Assembly (NCBI GenBank): GCA_002368645.1
Contig: DFEE01000014.1
Span: 1-43,780 of the forward strand
Origin: Bacteroidales bacterium UBA3810
Lineage (GTDB): Bacteria > Bacteroidota > Bacteroidia > Bacteroidales > Paludibacteraceae
Length of the DNA: 43,780 nt
Reading direction: 5' to 3'
This document shows positions 7,336 to 15,926 of this stretch, piece by piece. The stretch's first letter is position 1, and every line of letters starts with the position of its first letter. The notes below the pieces were generated by a model. It was not told the origin of the DNA. It saw nothing but the letters and a program-made list of their open reading frames with translations, and ran no database searches. Position numbers and translations under genes: made by a program.

Positions 7336-8028
7336 ATGAATACGAACAAACTTCATGCTTTAAATCGTGTCGTCACCTGGCTGATAATAGTAATGGCGGT
7401 GGCCAATGTGGTTTGGCTCATTAAGGAGCAACGTGCGTGGGATGAAATAGTTTTCCGCGGGTTGCAATATGTAGCAATGCTGCTGGTCATGTATTTGCCA
7501 CTGATACTGAAGAAGCGTTTCAGTATCGAGGTTCCTTGGATACTATCGGTAATGATAGTGCTATTCTGTTTTTCTTCGCTCATTTTGGGAGACGGTTTGG
7601 ATTTATACGGCAAAGTGCCTTGGTGGGACAAACTATTGCATGCAGAGAGTGGTTTTCTGCTGTCCATGATAGCCCTTTGGCTCATTCATATCATCATGGC
7701 CGAAAATGATAAGTACATCTACTTCAACAAATATTTTCTTTGCCTATTCCTGGTACTGTTCTCATTGGGTTTAGGAGCGTGTTGGGAGATTATCGAATAT
7801 TCATATGACAGTCTTATGGGCACCAATACACAGCAGTTTATGGCAACGACGACCAGTTCTATCATCACAGCGGCGGATCAACCTCTATGCGGGCATGATG
7901 CTCTTCGTGACTCGATGGAGGACCTGATTCTTGATTTAGTAGGTGCGTCGCTTGTGGCGATTTATGGTTTTATACGCCACGACAAGCTCATTGCAAGATA
8001 CAAACAAATACAAAAAAAGTCCGAATAA
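7336..8028 (+). CDS. Integral membrane protein, YjdF/DUF2238-like
   Basis: This 230-residue protein has about five to six hydrophobic segments and no cleavable signal. Conserved polar residues sit at the membrane edges: WWDKLLH followed by SGF, ACWEIIEYSYD, and DSMEDLILDLVGA. This D..H / E..E..D / D.xxD pattern is typical of the YjdF (DUF2238) family, whose function is not established. The ATG at 7336 is chosen because the promoter occupies 7266-7297. It is a single-gene transcript: its promoter is just upstream, and its stop codon lies in the loop of a terminator hairpin. Family assignment is by motif memory and moderate. Confidence 0.65.
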   Translation: MNTNKLHALNRVVTWLIIVMAVANVVWLIKEQRAWDEIVFRGLQYVAMLLVMYLPLILKKRFSIEVPWILSVMIVLFCFSSLILGDGLDLYGKVPWWDKLLHAESGFLLSMIALWLIHIIMAENDKYIYFNKYFLCLFLVLFSLGLGACWEIIEYSYDSLMGTNTQQFMATTTSSIITAADQPLCGHDALRDSMEDLILDLVGASLVAIYGFIRHDKLIARYKQIQKKSE

Positions 8029-8041
8029 TCGGGCTTTTTTT
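8012..8041. terminator. Bidirectional intrinsic terminator between convergent genes
   Basis: Stem AAGTCCGA / TCGGGCTT with loop ATAA (8025-8028) is flanked by A-runs on the left and T-runs on the right, so it can terminate transcripts from both directions. The TAA stop of the upstream plus-strand gene (8026-8028) is in the loop. The minus-strand glycosidase gene ends at 8080. Confidence 0.8.
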
Positions 8042-8079
8042 GTTATTTTGTTTTTATGAGGTTGCCGGGAGACCGGGAA

Positions 8080-10719
8080 TTATTCGTATCTGCGGCCAAA
8101 GAGGTCGTACAATGTACCGTTGTTGTTGATAAAGACTTGTCCGTTGAGCAGTACCTTCGTGGGCAAATTGGGGGTAGTCATCGCGGCATCCAGGGCAGTA
8201 GCAGGTTGCTGCATAAGAATCTTGATTTCCCCGATACCGAGTGTGACGGTTTTACCGGTGAAAGTTGTTTCATTGAGATAGTCGTACCATACTCCATCCA
8301 CAGGCAAGTTGTAAACAGCATTGCCAGTGGTGTTGAAGTTGCCTGCCACGGCGAGTCGGTTCCCCTCTTCTCCCCAAACGATGGAGCGTAAGGCTTTGCC
8401 TCCGGTAAGACTCGCCGATACAGGTTTGCCGCTGAAATACTGTGGTGCAATCTTGGTTCGAAGGTTAATAATCTTCGCGCACGCTTCGTAAGCCGCCATA
8501 CGGTTAGCGTTGCTAAACCAGCCTAATTCGGCCGGCTGCATTTTGATGTCAGTGCGGTGCTTGTCGCTGATATCCGAGGCACCTTTAGCCGAGTTGATGG
8601 AGTAATCATAACCCAGTTCCTCGTTCATCCAGAGCATATGCGGTCCATTAAGCAGCGTGAGGAACCCTACCACAAGCGGTACACGTTTAAGGCGCACGGC
8701 TTCATTGGAAGTGATTCCTCCTGCGCCGTAGGCTTTCGCCTTATAGAAGTTCCGCTCTTCGTCATGTGATTCGGCATAAGAGACATAGCCGTCCCGATTG
8801 GCATCGGAGATATTGTCGCTGGTGAAGTACCCCATAGCCAACTGGCAATAGGCATTAGCGAGCCCAGCACCGGTCCAGCAAAGCATACCCTTATCGATAT
8901 ACGGTTTCTGTCCGTCCTTGCCCCAATGCTCTAAGATGAAATAGGCATTATGCGGAGCAATAGCATAGTCGTAATAGTGCGAGATATGTTCGTAGGCATC
9001 ATAAGAAGTACCGCAGAAGCCATGGCTAAGATCCATGCGGAAACCATCCACTTTATATTCGTCGAGCCAGTAGTTCAAGCAACGAGTAAACATGTTCTCC
9101 ACCTCAGGGAAGTCGTGGTTCCAGTCCTCAAAGTAGGTGTCGGAATGAGGCGGATTGACGTTGAACCAAGGGTTGAACTTGAGGTCATTACCATAGGGGT
9201 AAAGCTTATTCTGAGGGTTATTACCGGTAGCATGGTTGAAGACCATATCCATGATAACTGCCATACCTCTTCCGTGGATAGAGTCAACGAGTGCTTTGAA
9301 CATGTCTTTTGAGCCATAGGCCTTATCCACCGCGAAATAGTGGTTAGGACCGTATCCCCAGTTGTAATTGCCGTCAAACTCACAGATGGGCATAAACTCG
9401 ATAGCGTTGACGCCGAGTTTCTGGAGGTAATCAAGTCGCTGCATTATGCCTGCGAAAGAGCGAGAGGGAGTAAAGTCATACACCCATAACTCGTAGATGA
9501 TAAGGTCGTTCTTATCGGGTCTAACGAAGTTCAGGGTAGCATCTGACCAGTGATAGGGTGTCTGTCCTGTTTGGAAAACGGAGCAGTAGCCTCCGTCAGC
9601 TTTAGAGGGATATTTGATATAATGAACCGGATCCACGTTTTGCGGCTCATATTGGTCATCGGGATGGAGTTGTTTATCAGCGAAGCCGTCAGACACCCAT
9701 CGCGTAACGCCATCGGAGCGAACTACGACATACTGGTAAGCATATTCCTTACGGGGAGTAAGATTGTCCAATGTGAACCAGAAATGGCAGCTGTCCCGGA
9801 ACATTTGGTAATCGGCAGAGACTGTCCAATTATTGAAATCTCCAACGACATATACCGCTCTTGCGGGCACCAGTTCGGAGTTGTCATTAGCAACTTTATT
9901 AGCGGCAGCAAAGGTACATAATGTCACTTTAGTGTCATCATCAGGGTCGTATGTTATACCTAATTCAACGCCTGCGGGACGCGGTCTCAATTGTGTCGCC
10001 GGCGAGTAGTGAATAGACATGGTGTCAGCGACGACAGCGTTTCCGTCATCCGCCGTAAAGATAATCTGATAATCTCCAGTAGCAAAAGTACTGCTATAGG
10101 TTATTGCCGCAGAAGCCGTTGCGGCAGCCACTTCCTCTCCGTTAACACTCAAAGTAAGGGTACCAGCATGGGTTGAAACACCACGGATAACCGCTTCTTC
10201 ACCACCAAAGAAGAGTGCATTGTCAGAAGGAGAAACTATCGATGCCTGCAAGCCCGGGTCGGAGAGGGAAATCTTGATATTGGAGCCATCCGCCATGCGT
10301 CCGACCTTAGCGTTATCTCCAGTACCGTCATGGAAGACCATAACGATAGCTGTAATCTCTTCGGTCATAGGACATTCGAAATAATCATAGATATCGGGCG
10401 AGATAGTCAGTTGCCACTTTTTACCGAATTTCGACCATTTAACCTGATCGGTTGTGCCGAAGTCACCCGGTTTGACATACTTCCAATCGGAATCATCGCT
10501 ACTATTGGCAGTCAATAAACCGATATGACTATAGCAGGCAGCAGCTCCGACCATACCGCTATCGCCTAAGGCGGAATAGGGGTCGTAGGTCAGCGTAATC
10601 GTCTGCGTGTAGCCTTTGGGGATATTTGAAGGACGAGTGGTTACTTGGGCATTCACCGTGGCGAACCCACCAATGCCGAAAAATAAGATTGCCGTGAGGC
10701 TTCTAAAAACGTGTTTCAT
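8080..10719 (-). CDS. Secreted GH13 (alpha-amylase family) glycosidase with short C-terminal tail
   Basis: This 879-residue protein starts with a signal peptide ending near VNAQ. Residues 26-240 form starch-binding-like beta domains, about 285-375 look like a CBM48/isoamylase N domain (VVGDFNNW), and 400-830 are the GH13 catalytic barrel. Visible catalytic regions are DMVFNH (491-496), DGFRMD with nucleophile D563, ILEHW with acid/base E597, and SHDEE with D653. It probably cleaves or debranches alpha-glucans outside the cytoplasm. The C-terminus ends with KVLLNGQVFI and LYDLFGRR, a pattern shared with the protease encoded just upstream, which may be a reduced type IX secretion signal. Its ATG overlaps the protease stop as ATGA, so the two are translationally coupled. 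Confidence 0.9.
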   Translation of the reverse strand: MKHVFRSLTAILFFGIGGFATVNAQVTTRPSNIPKGYTQTITLTYDPYSALGDSGMVGAAACYSHIGLLTANSSDDSDWKYVKPGDFGTTDQVKWSKFGKKWQLTISPDIYDYFECPMTEEITAIVMVFHDGTGDNAKVGRMADGSNIKISLSDPGLQASIVSPSDNALFFGGEEAVIRGVSTHAGTLTLSVNGEEVAAATASAAITYSSTFATGDYQIIFTADDGNAVVADTMSIHYSPATQLRPRPAGVELGITYDPDDDTKVTLCTFAAANKVANDNSELVPARAVYVVGDFNNWTVSADYQMFRDSCHFWFTLDNLTPRKEYAYQYVVVRSDGVTRWVSDGFADKQLHPDDQYEPQNVDPVHYIKYPSKADGGYCSVFQTGQTPYHWSDATLNFVRPDKNDLIIYELWVYDFTPSRSFAGIMQRLDYLQKLGVNAIEFMPICEFDGNYNWGYGPNHYFAVDKAYGSKDMFKALVDSIHGRGMAVIMDMVFNHATGNNPQNKLYPYGNDLKFNPWFNVNPPHSDTYFEDWNHDFPEVENMFTRCLNYWLDEYKVDGFRMDLSHGFCGTSYDAYEHISHYYDYAIAPHNAYFILEHWGKDGQKPYIDKGMLCWTGAGLANAYCQLAMGYFTSDNISDANRDGYVSYAESHDEERNFYKAKAYGAGGITSNEAVRLKRVPLVVGFLTLLNGPHMLWMNEELGYDYSINSAKGASDISDKHRTDIKMQPAELGWFSNANRMAAYEACAKIINLRTKIAPQYFSGKPVSASLTGGKALRSIVWGEEGNRLAVAGNFNTTGNAVYNLPVDGVWYDYLNETTFTGKTVTLGIGEIKILMQQPATALDAAMTTPNLPTKVLLNGQVFINNNGTLYDLFGRRYE

Positions 10720-12824
10720 TGTATTAATAATCCTTGTAAGTTATATAATTTGCCATCCCGGAGGATAAAGATATTTCCATTGATGAGTACTTTACTTGCC
10801 TGAGGTGTGTTATTAACCGCTTCAAGGGAGGTAGGAGCAGGAGCTGTTTTAGAGCGGCCAAAGATGGCGACTTCTTTTTGGGTACCCTTGTAACAAGCGA
10901 AGCGGGGTTGAGTACTATTGTACATCAGGGATGTACGATCAGTCGCAGAGGTCTGGGAGACAATAGTCGCGACGCCGTTAGTGATACTGATAGCCCACTC
11001 TGCCCTACTCTCGGAGTCTACGGAGACTTCTTCGCTCAAGTAGTTCTTTTTAGCGGTAGAAGCGCAATAGAGGTAGTTATCACCATTGAGCAAGTGCCAG
11101 TAGTTACCATTGCTTTCAAGGGTAAGAATCGCCACATCGGTATTATTCTCATCTTCGAGGGTTATGGTGTTGTCGGTTATGGTAACAGCAGCCGTCTCAA
11201 AATATTTATTGGAATTATATTGTCCTAAGGCGACAGCGGCCTCTTCATTGACAATGAGAATCTGCATGTCATCTTCAAGGGCCTCCGTTGCGGTAATTCG
11301 TTCAAAGGCATTCGAGATGACCGCTTGGTTGGTTACCGTTATGACAGCCTCTGCGGAAAAACCGCCATCGACAGTTGTCACGGTAATGACAGTTGTACCG
11401 GCACTGATTCCCTTGACTAAGCCATTGTTGACAGAAGCGACAGTCGGTTCAGAGCTGCTCCAAGTAACGGTCTTGTTTGTCGCATCAGAAGGTGCGATTA
11501 AGGCAGTGAGGGACAGTTTCTCATTGATGTTAATCGTCGCCTCGGAAGGAGAGAGCGTAACGCCGGTTACTGCAACAGGAGCGATATTATTAGGCTGTAA
11601 GCCGATGAGTGCCTCAATGTAGTCGCTAAAGTCACTGTCATTTCGTCCTGTGCCCGTCTGTACCGCAGAGAGGGAGACATAGCAGTTGTCGCTTCCTTCC
11701 CAGCCCCAGTTGATATGGTATTTACCAGAGGTATTACGTCCGTCACACACGAACTCGTGTCCGCCAGAACGACCTTCACCGCCCATAAGGATGGGGCGTC
11801 CTGCTTCCAAATCTGTGTCAAAATATGTGGCAAAATCGGTAAATGAGACATTCCATAAGGCATCGTGTGCCCGGCAAGGTTCACCCGTAACATCCTCTTC
11901 ATAGCGTCTCTGTGACATGGAAGAAATCATGCGCTCATACGTGTATCCAAGATGGTCTTCAAATCCTTTGCCCATCCAGTCGGTGTAGGAGCCGGAGCCA
12001 CCAATAGTATTACCGCCATAGCCCATGTCGCAAGCGACTCCAACCGCGTACATGAGGGTCGCAACGGCGTTCTTCTGCGCGGCAGTACTGCTCACTCTTT
12101 GATAGGCAGGCAACATATGAGCCCAGTCAAAAGCAGTGTTGTCGTAATCAAAAGACAAGGTGCTTGTTTGGTAGTTGTCGTAGTCTTCGTCCAAGAAGTC
12201 GTACCAGGTATAACTATGGGTGCCAGTTCCGCGCTCGGGCCAGCGCCATTTATACATAATCTGCGAAGCCGCTGTGGCGACACAGCCAGTAAGGCATCTT
12301 GTATTATCGAGCGCATCCATGGGACAAAGGTTGTAATATGGTGCTGTTTGGTCCCATGTTATTGCAACTCCGTTATCATTGGTAAGAAGGGGTGCGATTG
12401 CCGTAGTCTGCACGGCAGCGCGCGCCGCCTTATAGGCAGCTTGTGCGTCTTGGTCCACCTCGTCGATATGAGACATCTGTTTTTCGTAACGCTCCAGCCA
12501 CCAACGGAGATTAGGGTTGATAGTCTCCAAATTGAACGAACCGTTTTCGGCATACAGCAATACATCTTCAGCGCGGTCATCTGCGCTAACCACAACATAA
12601 CCTCCTTGTGCTTGGTTAAAGATATAATACGCCTTGTCAGCCCGATAGGCAAGACGCAGACTTGCGGGGCTGATTTTGCGTGCAGGCGCGGCACCATCTA
12701 TAGCGGTTCCACCTGCGTTAATAAACTGCGCTGCAATCAAAGCAGCTTCATCCTGACTACGCTCTGCGGCAATCAAGCCAAGCGTAAAGGCTAATGTCAG
12801 CAATGTCAAAAGTAATCTTTTCAT
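10716..12824 (-). CDS. C10 (streptopain-like) cysteine protease with BIG2 domain
   Basis: This 702-residue secreted protein has a signal peptide (about 1-20), an inhibitor-I69-like propeptide (about 25-140), and a C10 peptidase domain (150-410) with nucleophile C181 in CLTGCVATA, His356 in GGHEFVCDG and the following HINWGW. A bacterial Ig-like BIG2 domain (about 417-497) follows, then a beta-rich region and a C-terminal tail with KVLINGNIFI and LYNLQG. C10 enzymes include SpeB of Streptococcus and PrtT-like and Bfp proteases of Bacteroidales. It is made as a zymogen, judging by the propeptide. The gene lies 57 bases after glf and overlaps the GH13 gene by 4 bases. No promoter fitting the consensus was found in the 57-base gap. 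Confidence 0.9.
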   Translation of the reverse strand: MKRLLLTLLTLAFTLGLIAAERSQDEAALIAAQFINAGGTAIDGAAPARKISPASLRLAYRADKAYYIFNQAQGGYVVVSADDRAEDVLLYAENGSFNLETINPNLRWWLERYEKQMSHIDEVDQDAQAAYKAARAAVQTTAIAPLLTNDNGVAITWDQTAPYYNLCPMDALDNTRCLTGCVATAASQIMYKWRWPERGTGTHSYTWYDFLDEDYDNYQTSTLSFDYDNTAFDWAHMLPAYQRVSSTAAQKNAVATLMYAVGVACDMGYGGNTIGGSGSYTDWMGKGFEDHLGYTYERMISSMSQRRYEEDVTGEPCRAHDALWNVSFTDFATYFDTDLEAGRPILMGGEGRSGGHEFVCDGRNTSGKYHINWGWEGSDNCYVSLSAVQTGTGRNDSDFSDYIEALIGLQPNNIAPVAVTGVTLSPSEATININEKLSLTALIAPSDATNKTVTWSSSEPTVASVNNGLVKGISAGTTVITVTTVDGGFSAEAVITVTNQAVISNAFERITATEALEDDMQILIVNEEAAVALGQYNSNKYFETAAVTITDNTITLEDENNTDVAILTLESNGNYWHLLNGDNYLYCASTAKKNYLSEEVSVDSESRAEWAISITNGVATIVSQTSATDRTSLMYNSTQPRFACYKGTQKEVAIFGRSKTAPAPTSLEAVNNTPQASKVLINGNIFILRDGKLYNLQGLLIQ

Positions 12825-12881
12825 GATGAAGATTTGAAATTTGTACGAACTGAGAGTTACTTGTATTTAGTTTGGGATTAA

Positions 12882-14000
12882 TTATCTATTGGTGAACAAG
12901 ACGCGTTGAACAAGTTCCAAAGCGTGCTCCATGGTCGGTGCCATATCGTAGTACTTGTAATCGGCTAAACGACCTCCGAAGAGAACATCCTTTTCGGTGG
13001 CAGCTAACGCTTTATATTGTTCGTAAAGGTTATTATTCTTGTCGTCGTTAACCGGATAATACGGCTCCATACCGGGTTTCCACTCGACGCTGAATTCGCG
13101 TGAGATAATGGTGTGCGGCAGTTTATAGACCTCTTCTCCGAAGGTTTCAAAATGCTTATGTTCAATAATCCGCGTCCAGGGCGTTTCACGGTCAGTGTAG
13201 TTGACGACAGCATTGCCTTGGTAATTGGGCATGCCAATTTTCTCGGTATCAAATTGTACCGAGCGATATTCGAGTCGTCCGAACTTAAAGTCATAGAAAC
13301 GGTCAATCGCTCCGGTGTAAAGCACTTTCTTCGCCAAAGCATTTAATTCTGCGCGGTGCTCCAAATAATCACAGTTTAAGCAAATCTCAGCGCCGTCCAA
13401 GAGGTGCGCTATCAATTGGTTATAACCACCAACGGGAATCCCCTGATAGGGGTCGTTGAAGTAATTATTATCAAACACATAGCGTAGCGGAAGACGACGA
13501 ATAATGAATGCCGGCAGGTCTTTGCAGTCACGCCCCCACTGTTTCTCGGTGTAACCCTTAATCAGTTTTTCATATATATCGGTACCGACAAGTGAAAGGG
13601 CTTGTTCCTCCAAGTTGCGCGGTTCGCCCTTAAAACGCTGTGATTCGATTTTTTCCTGCACCTCTTTCGGGGTACGGGTTCCCCACATCTCATAGAATGT
13701 GTTCATGTTGAAGGGGAGGTTGTACAACTCCCCCTTGTAATTGGCTATCGGGCAGTTGGTGTAGCGATTAAAGGGGACTAAAGAATTGACATAATCCCAA
13801 ACCTGCTTGTTACCGGTGTGGAAAATATGAGCACCATATTGATGAACATGAATGCCGTCCACTTCCGGTGAATAGATATTTCCCCCAACATGAGGACGGG
13901 AGTCAATCACCAAGCAACGCTTGCCGCGCTGCGTCATCTTGTGCGCAAAAGTAGCACCGAACAAACCGGCTCCCACTATCAAATAATCATACTCTTTCAT
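12882..14000 (-). CDS. glf: UDP-galactopyranose mutase
   Basis: This 372-residue cytoplasmic flavoenzyme interconverts UDP-galactopyranose and UDP-galactofuranose, providing Galf for surface glycans. The N-terminal FAD-binding motif VGAGLFGATFA is at about 9-19, followed by VGGNIY and the family motif HQYGAHIFHT. The region with NLPFNMNTFYEMWG and later KQWGRDCKDLP matches the substrate-binding part of bacterial UGMs. Length is normal for the family (365-390). It overlaps the upstream methyltransferase gene by 14 bases. No glycosyltransferase or capsule locus is next to it, so it is an isolated glf within a housekeeping-like operon. Confidence 0.95.
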   Translation of the reverse strand: MKEYDYLIVGAGLFGATFAHKMTQRGKRCLVIDSRPHVGGNIYSPEVDGIHVHQYGAHIFHTGNKQVWDYVNSLVPFNRYTNCPIANYKGELYNLPFNMNTFYEMWGTRTPKEVQEKIESQRFKGEPRNLEEQALSLVGTDIYEKLIKGYTEKQWGRDCKDLPAFIIRRLPLRYVFDNNYFNDPYQGIPVGGYNQLIAHLLDGAEICLNCDYLEHRAELNALAKKVLYTGAIDRFYDFKFGRLEYRSVQFDTEKIGMPNYQGNAVVNYTDRETPWTRIIEHKHFETFGEEVYKLPHTIISREFSVEWKPGMEPYYPVNDDKNNNLYEQYKALAATEKDVLFGGRLADYKYYDMAPTMEHALELVQRVLFTNR

Positions 14001-14577
14001 ATATTTTAGCGATGTTATATATTACAATTCCTGCAGTTACAGAGACATTAAGACTATGTTTCGTGCCGTATTGTTCAAGTTCGATACAGCCGTCACAGGC
14101 ATCAATGACTTCTTGGCTTACACCGAATACTTCATGTCCAAAAACGACGGCAATACGATTCGATGAGGTTTCGGGCAGAGAAGGATTGACTTTCGATTGA
14201 CTTTCGATGCTCTTCCGACACGATTCGGTAAAATTGTCAAGGGTTATGGAGCCGAAAGCCTGTTCTACGGCATAGACTTTATAGCCCTCTTGCCGCAAAG
14301 CAGCGACGGCGTCCAACGTGTTATTCCAATATCGCCAATGGACAGTCTGCTCTGCCCCCAAAGCGGTTTTGTGAATTTCGTCGTTAGGGGGGCAGCAACA
14401 AATGCCGCAAAGTTCAATTTCATCCACGCGATAGGCATCGGCTGTGCGAAAAACGGCACCGATATTGTGTCTTGAGCGCACATTGTCCAAAACCACTCTA
14501 AATGGCAATTTTTGTGCAAGTTCGTATGCCTCAGATGACAGGCGGTTCAACGCTATAGCGGATTTCTTTTGCATCAT
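13987..14577 (-). CDS. SpoU/TrmH-family RNA 2'-O-ribose methyltransferase
   Basis: This 196-residue SPOUT methyltransferase shows all three motifs: N-x-G-A-x-x-R-T-A (HNIGAVFRTADAY), FGHEVFG, and the SAM-knot SLNVSVTAGIVIY. It would methylate a ribose 2'-OH in tRNA or rRNA using SAM; the exact target is unknown. Between motifs 1 and 2 there is an extra Ser-rich stretch (SIESQSKVNPS) coded by a duplicated TTGACTTTCGA sequence (14186-14207), which resembles repeat insertions elsewhere in the window. The start overlaps the rimM end by 47 bases, and the gene overlaps glf by 14 bases. No in-frame ATG closer to the rimM stop would keep the motif region intact. Confidence 0.88.
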   Translation of the reverse strand: MMQKKSAIALNRLSSEAYELAQKLPFRVVLDNVRSRHNIGAVFRTADAYRVDEIELCGICCCPPNDEIHKTALGAEQTVHWRYWNNTLDAVAALRQEGYKVYAVEQAFGSITLDNFTESCRKSIESQSKVNPSLPETSSNRIAVVFGHEVFGVSQEVIDACDGCIELEQYGTKHSLNVSVTAGIVIYNIAKIYERV

Positions 14578-14965
14578 CGTCTATTGTTTCTATCAAATCT
14601 TCATGTACAGGGACCAAAGCGCCACCGGCTAAGCGTGCCAAGACATTGGCTGTGGTCATATCAATTGCCTCTATCACGCCATATACTTTTCCTGTGGGAC
14701 CGAGGAGCGTATAACCTATCAGGTCTTCATCGTCCAAACCCTCATCGGGCAGGACTTCGGCGGCACCGACAAGACGGGCAGCCTGACGCTCCGTTTCCAC
14801 CCCTTTCAGTCTCAATAAAGTCAGGTCCCCACGCTCCTTATAGTCTAATACCCTAAAGGGAACTTCGAGGCCCTCAATGAGCAAGATGAGAAAGGGGGTA
14901 TGAGGCAGGGCTGCATTGCTCTGCAACCATAACTGAGACGCCGTATATAGGTATTTGGTTATCAT
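14531..14965 (-). CDS. rimM: Ribosome maturation factor RimM, N-terminally shortened
   Basis: The 144-residue product matches the RimM core: LIEGLEVPFRV in the N-terminal barrel, LKGVETERQAARLVGAAEVLP, and a PRC-barrel region with IGYTLLG, GKVYGVIEAI and LVPVHEDLI. RimM binds ribosomal protein S19 and assists 30S maturation. Family members are usually 165-180 residues, and the first strand with the conserved HGxxGE signature is missing. A TAA codon lies five codons upstream of the ATG at 14965 in the same frame, so no longer start exists unless there is a frameshift. The gene follows the upstream lipoprotein gene after 12 bases. Confidence 0.75.
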   Translation of the reverse strand: MITKYLYTASQLWLQSNAALPHTPFLILLIEGLEVPFRVLDYKERGDLTLLRLKGVETERQAARLVGAAEVLPDEGLDDEDLIGYTLLGPTGKVYGVIEAIDMTTANVLARLAGGALVPVHEDLIETIDDDAKEIRYSVEPPVI

Positions 14966-14977
14966 CCGTAGTGTTCT

Positions 14978-15469
14978 TTAATAGTTATATACCTGGACTT
15001 GCCCGTCATAATAGCGTGTAGGGTATCGTCTCAAGGCTTCGCGGCTAATGCCTTTAGAGGGTGTTCCCATGCCGTTCATTAACTCATAGCTCTCCCCGCA
15101 AGTCGGGCAATCGGCAAAGCCGCCGTCAATGACAATGGGCTTAGTTCTGTCCAAACATACCGGGCAGCAGAGGTCAAACGCCGAGTAAGTCTGATTCATA
15201 TTGATATTGACTACCACGCCCGCATAACCGTAATAGGTCCCCATATCGCGGGCGTATAAGACTCCGTGATAACGGATGCCCTCTTTGGTCACGAGCACAT
15301 AGTCGTTGAGGTTGGCGGGCACGAAACTCACATACTGCCCTATCCTCGTGTCCAGCGTAATCTGCACGGGATAGGAGGGGACAGAACTTGTGCCTTGAGG
15401 CGTACAGCCGGACAAGACCAGCAGGAGGAAAAGTGCTATTTTTTTAATCCGCTGTAGAAGCATTGACAT
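14978..15469 (-). CDS. Predicted lipoprotein with CxxC pairs
   Basis: The likely start is the ATG at 15469 (MSMLLQRIKK; a second ATG is at 15463), giving 163 residues with lipobox LSGC. A longer frame from 15544 would place a charged 25-residue extension before the signal and is less likely. The C-terminal half has CCPVC and CPTCG, which could form a zinc ribbon or a Rieske-like fold lacking its histidines. The sequence around VPANLNDYVLV and AGVVVNIN resembles conserved Bacteroidales proteins sometimes annotated as Rieske-like (from memory, uncertain). The start overlaps the FKBP gene end by 26 bases. Function unknown. Confidence 0.65.
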   Translation of the reverse strand: MSMLLQRIKKIALFLLLVLSGCTPQGTSSVPSYPVQITLDTRIGQYVSFVPANLNDYVLVTKEGIRYHGVLYARDMGTYYGYAGVVVNINMNQTYSAFDLCCPVCLDRTKPIVIDGGFADCPTCGESYELMNGMGTPSKGISREALRRYPTRYYDGQVQVYNY

Positions 15470-15926
15470 GAATTTTAAAGTATAACGCCGAATAGGGCGG
15501 AACAAAACTCTTATATCCTTCCGTACCTGCCCCCGCCGAGCCATAGGCTAACTGATACGGCATCCATAATTCGATATCGCCGTGCACATGGATAAGTCGC
15601 AAGCCCTCCCGGACGCCCATGATTAAGTTAGAGACCACCAATGTGCTTCCATCCTGTTTATCAATCAGCGTGCCGTCCAAGAGGCGCGTTTCATAGTTAC
15701 ATTGAATGGTGCAACCGCTATGAGGGCTTTGCTCCGTTTTATTAGGGTCAGCCAAGATACGGTATTGCAGGCCGGATGCGGTCACCTTGATATCCGGGTT
15801 ATTCTCTCGATTGGCGACTAACATGGCTTCGTTCAGTTCTCTCCAATCATGCCATTTATTGGTTTTACACGAAGGGAGAAGAAGCGTCAGAAGGGTTATC
15901 AATAAGATTATTGCTTTGTTATCCAT
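15444..15926 (-). CDS. FKBP-type peptidyl-prolyl isomerase lipoprotein
   Basis: This 160-residue protein has an N-terminal signal with lipobox LPSC, so it is predicted to be lipid-anchored in the envelope. The FKBP fold is recognised by TASGLQYRI, CNYETRLLDGTLID, YGSAG, VPPYSALYFKI and the overall strand order. It would catalyse proline cis-trans isomerisation during folding of exported proteins. The domain is compact, with few residues outside FKBP. The gene overlaps the end of the EnvC-like gene by 19 bases and the next lipoprotein gene by 26 bases, consistent with operon translation. Confidence 0.85.
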   Translation of the reverse strand: MDNKAIILLITLLTLLLPSCKTNKWHDWRELNEAMLVANRENNPDIKVTASGLQYRILADPNKTEQSPHSGCTIQCNYETRLLDGTLIDKQDGSTLVVSNLIMGVREGLRLIHVHGDIELWMPYQLAYGSAGAGTEGYKSFVPPYSALYFKIHVNASTAD

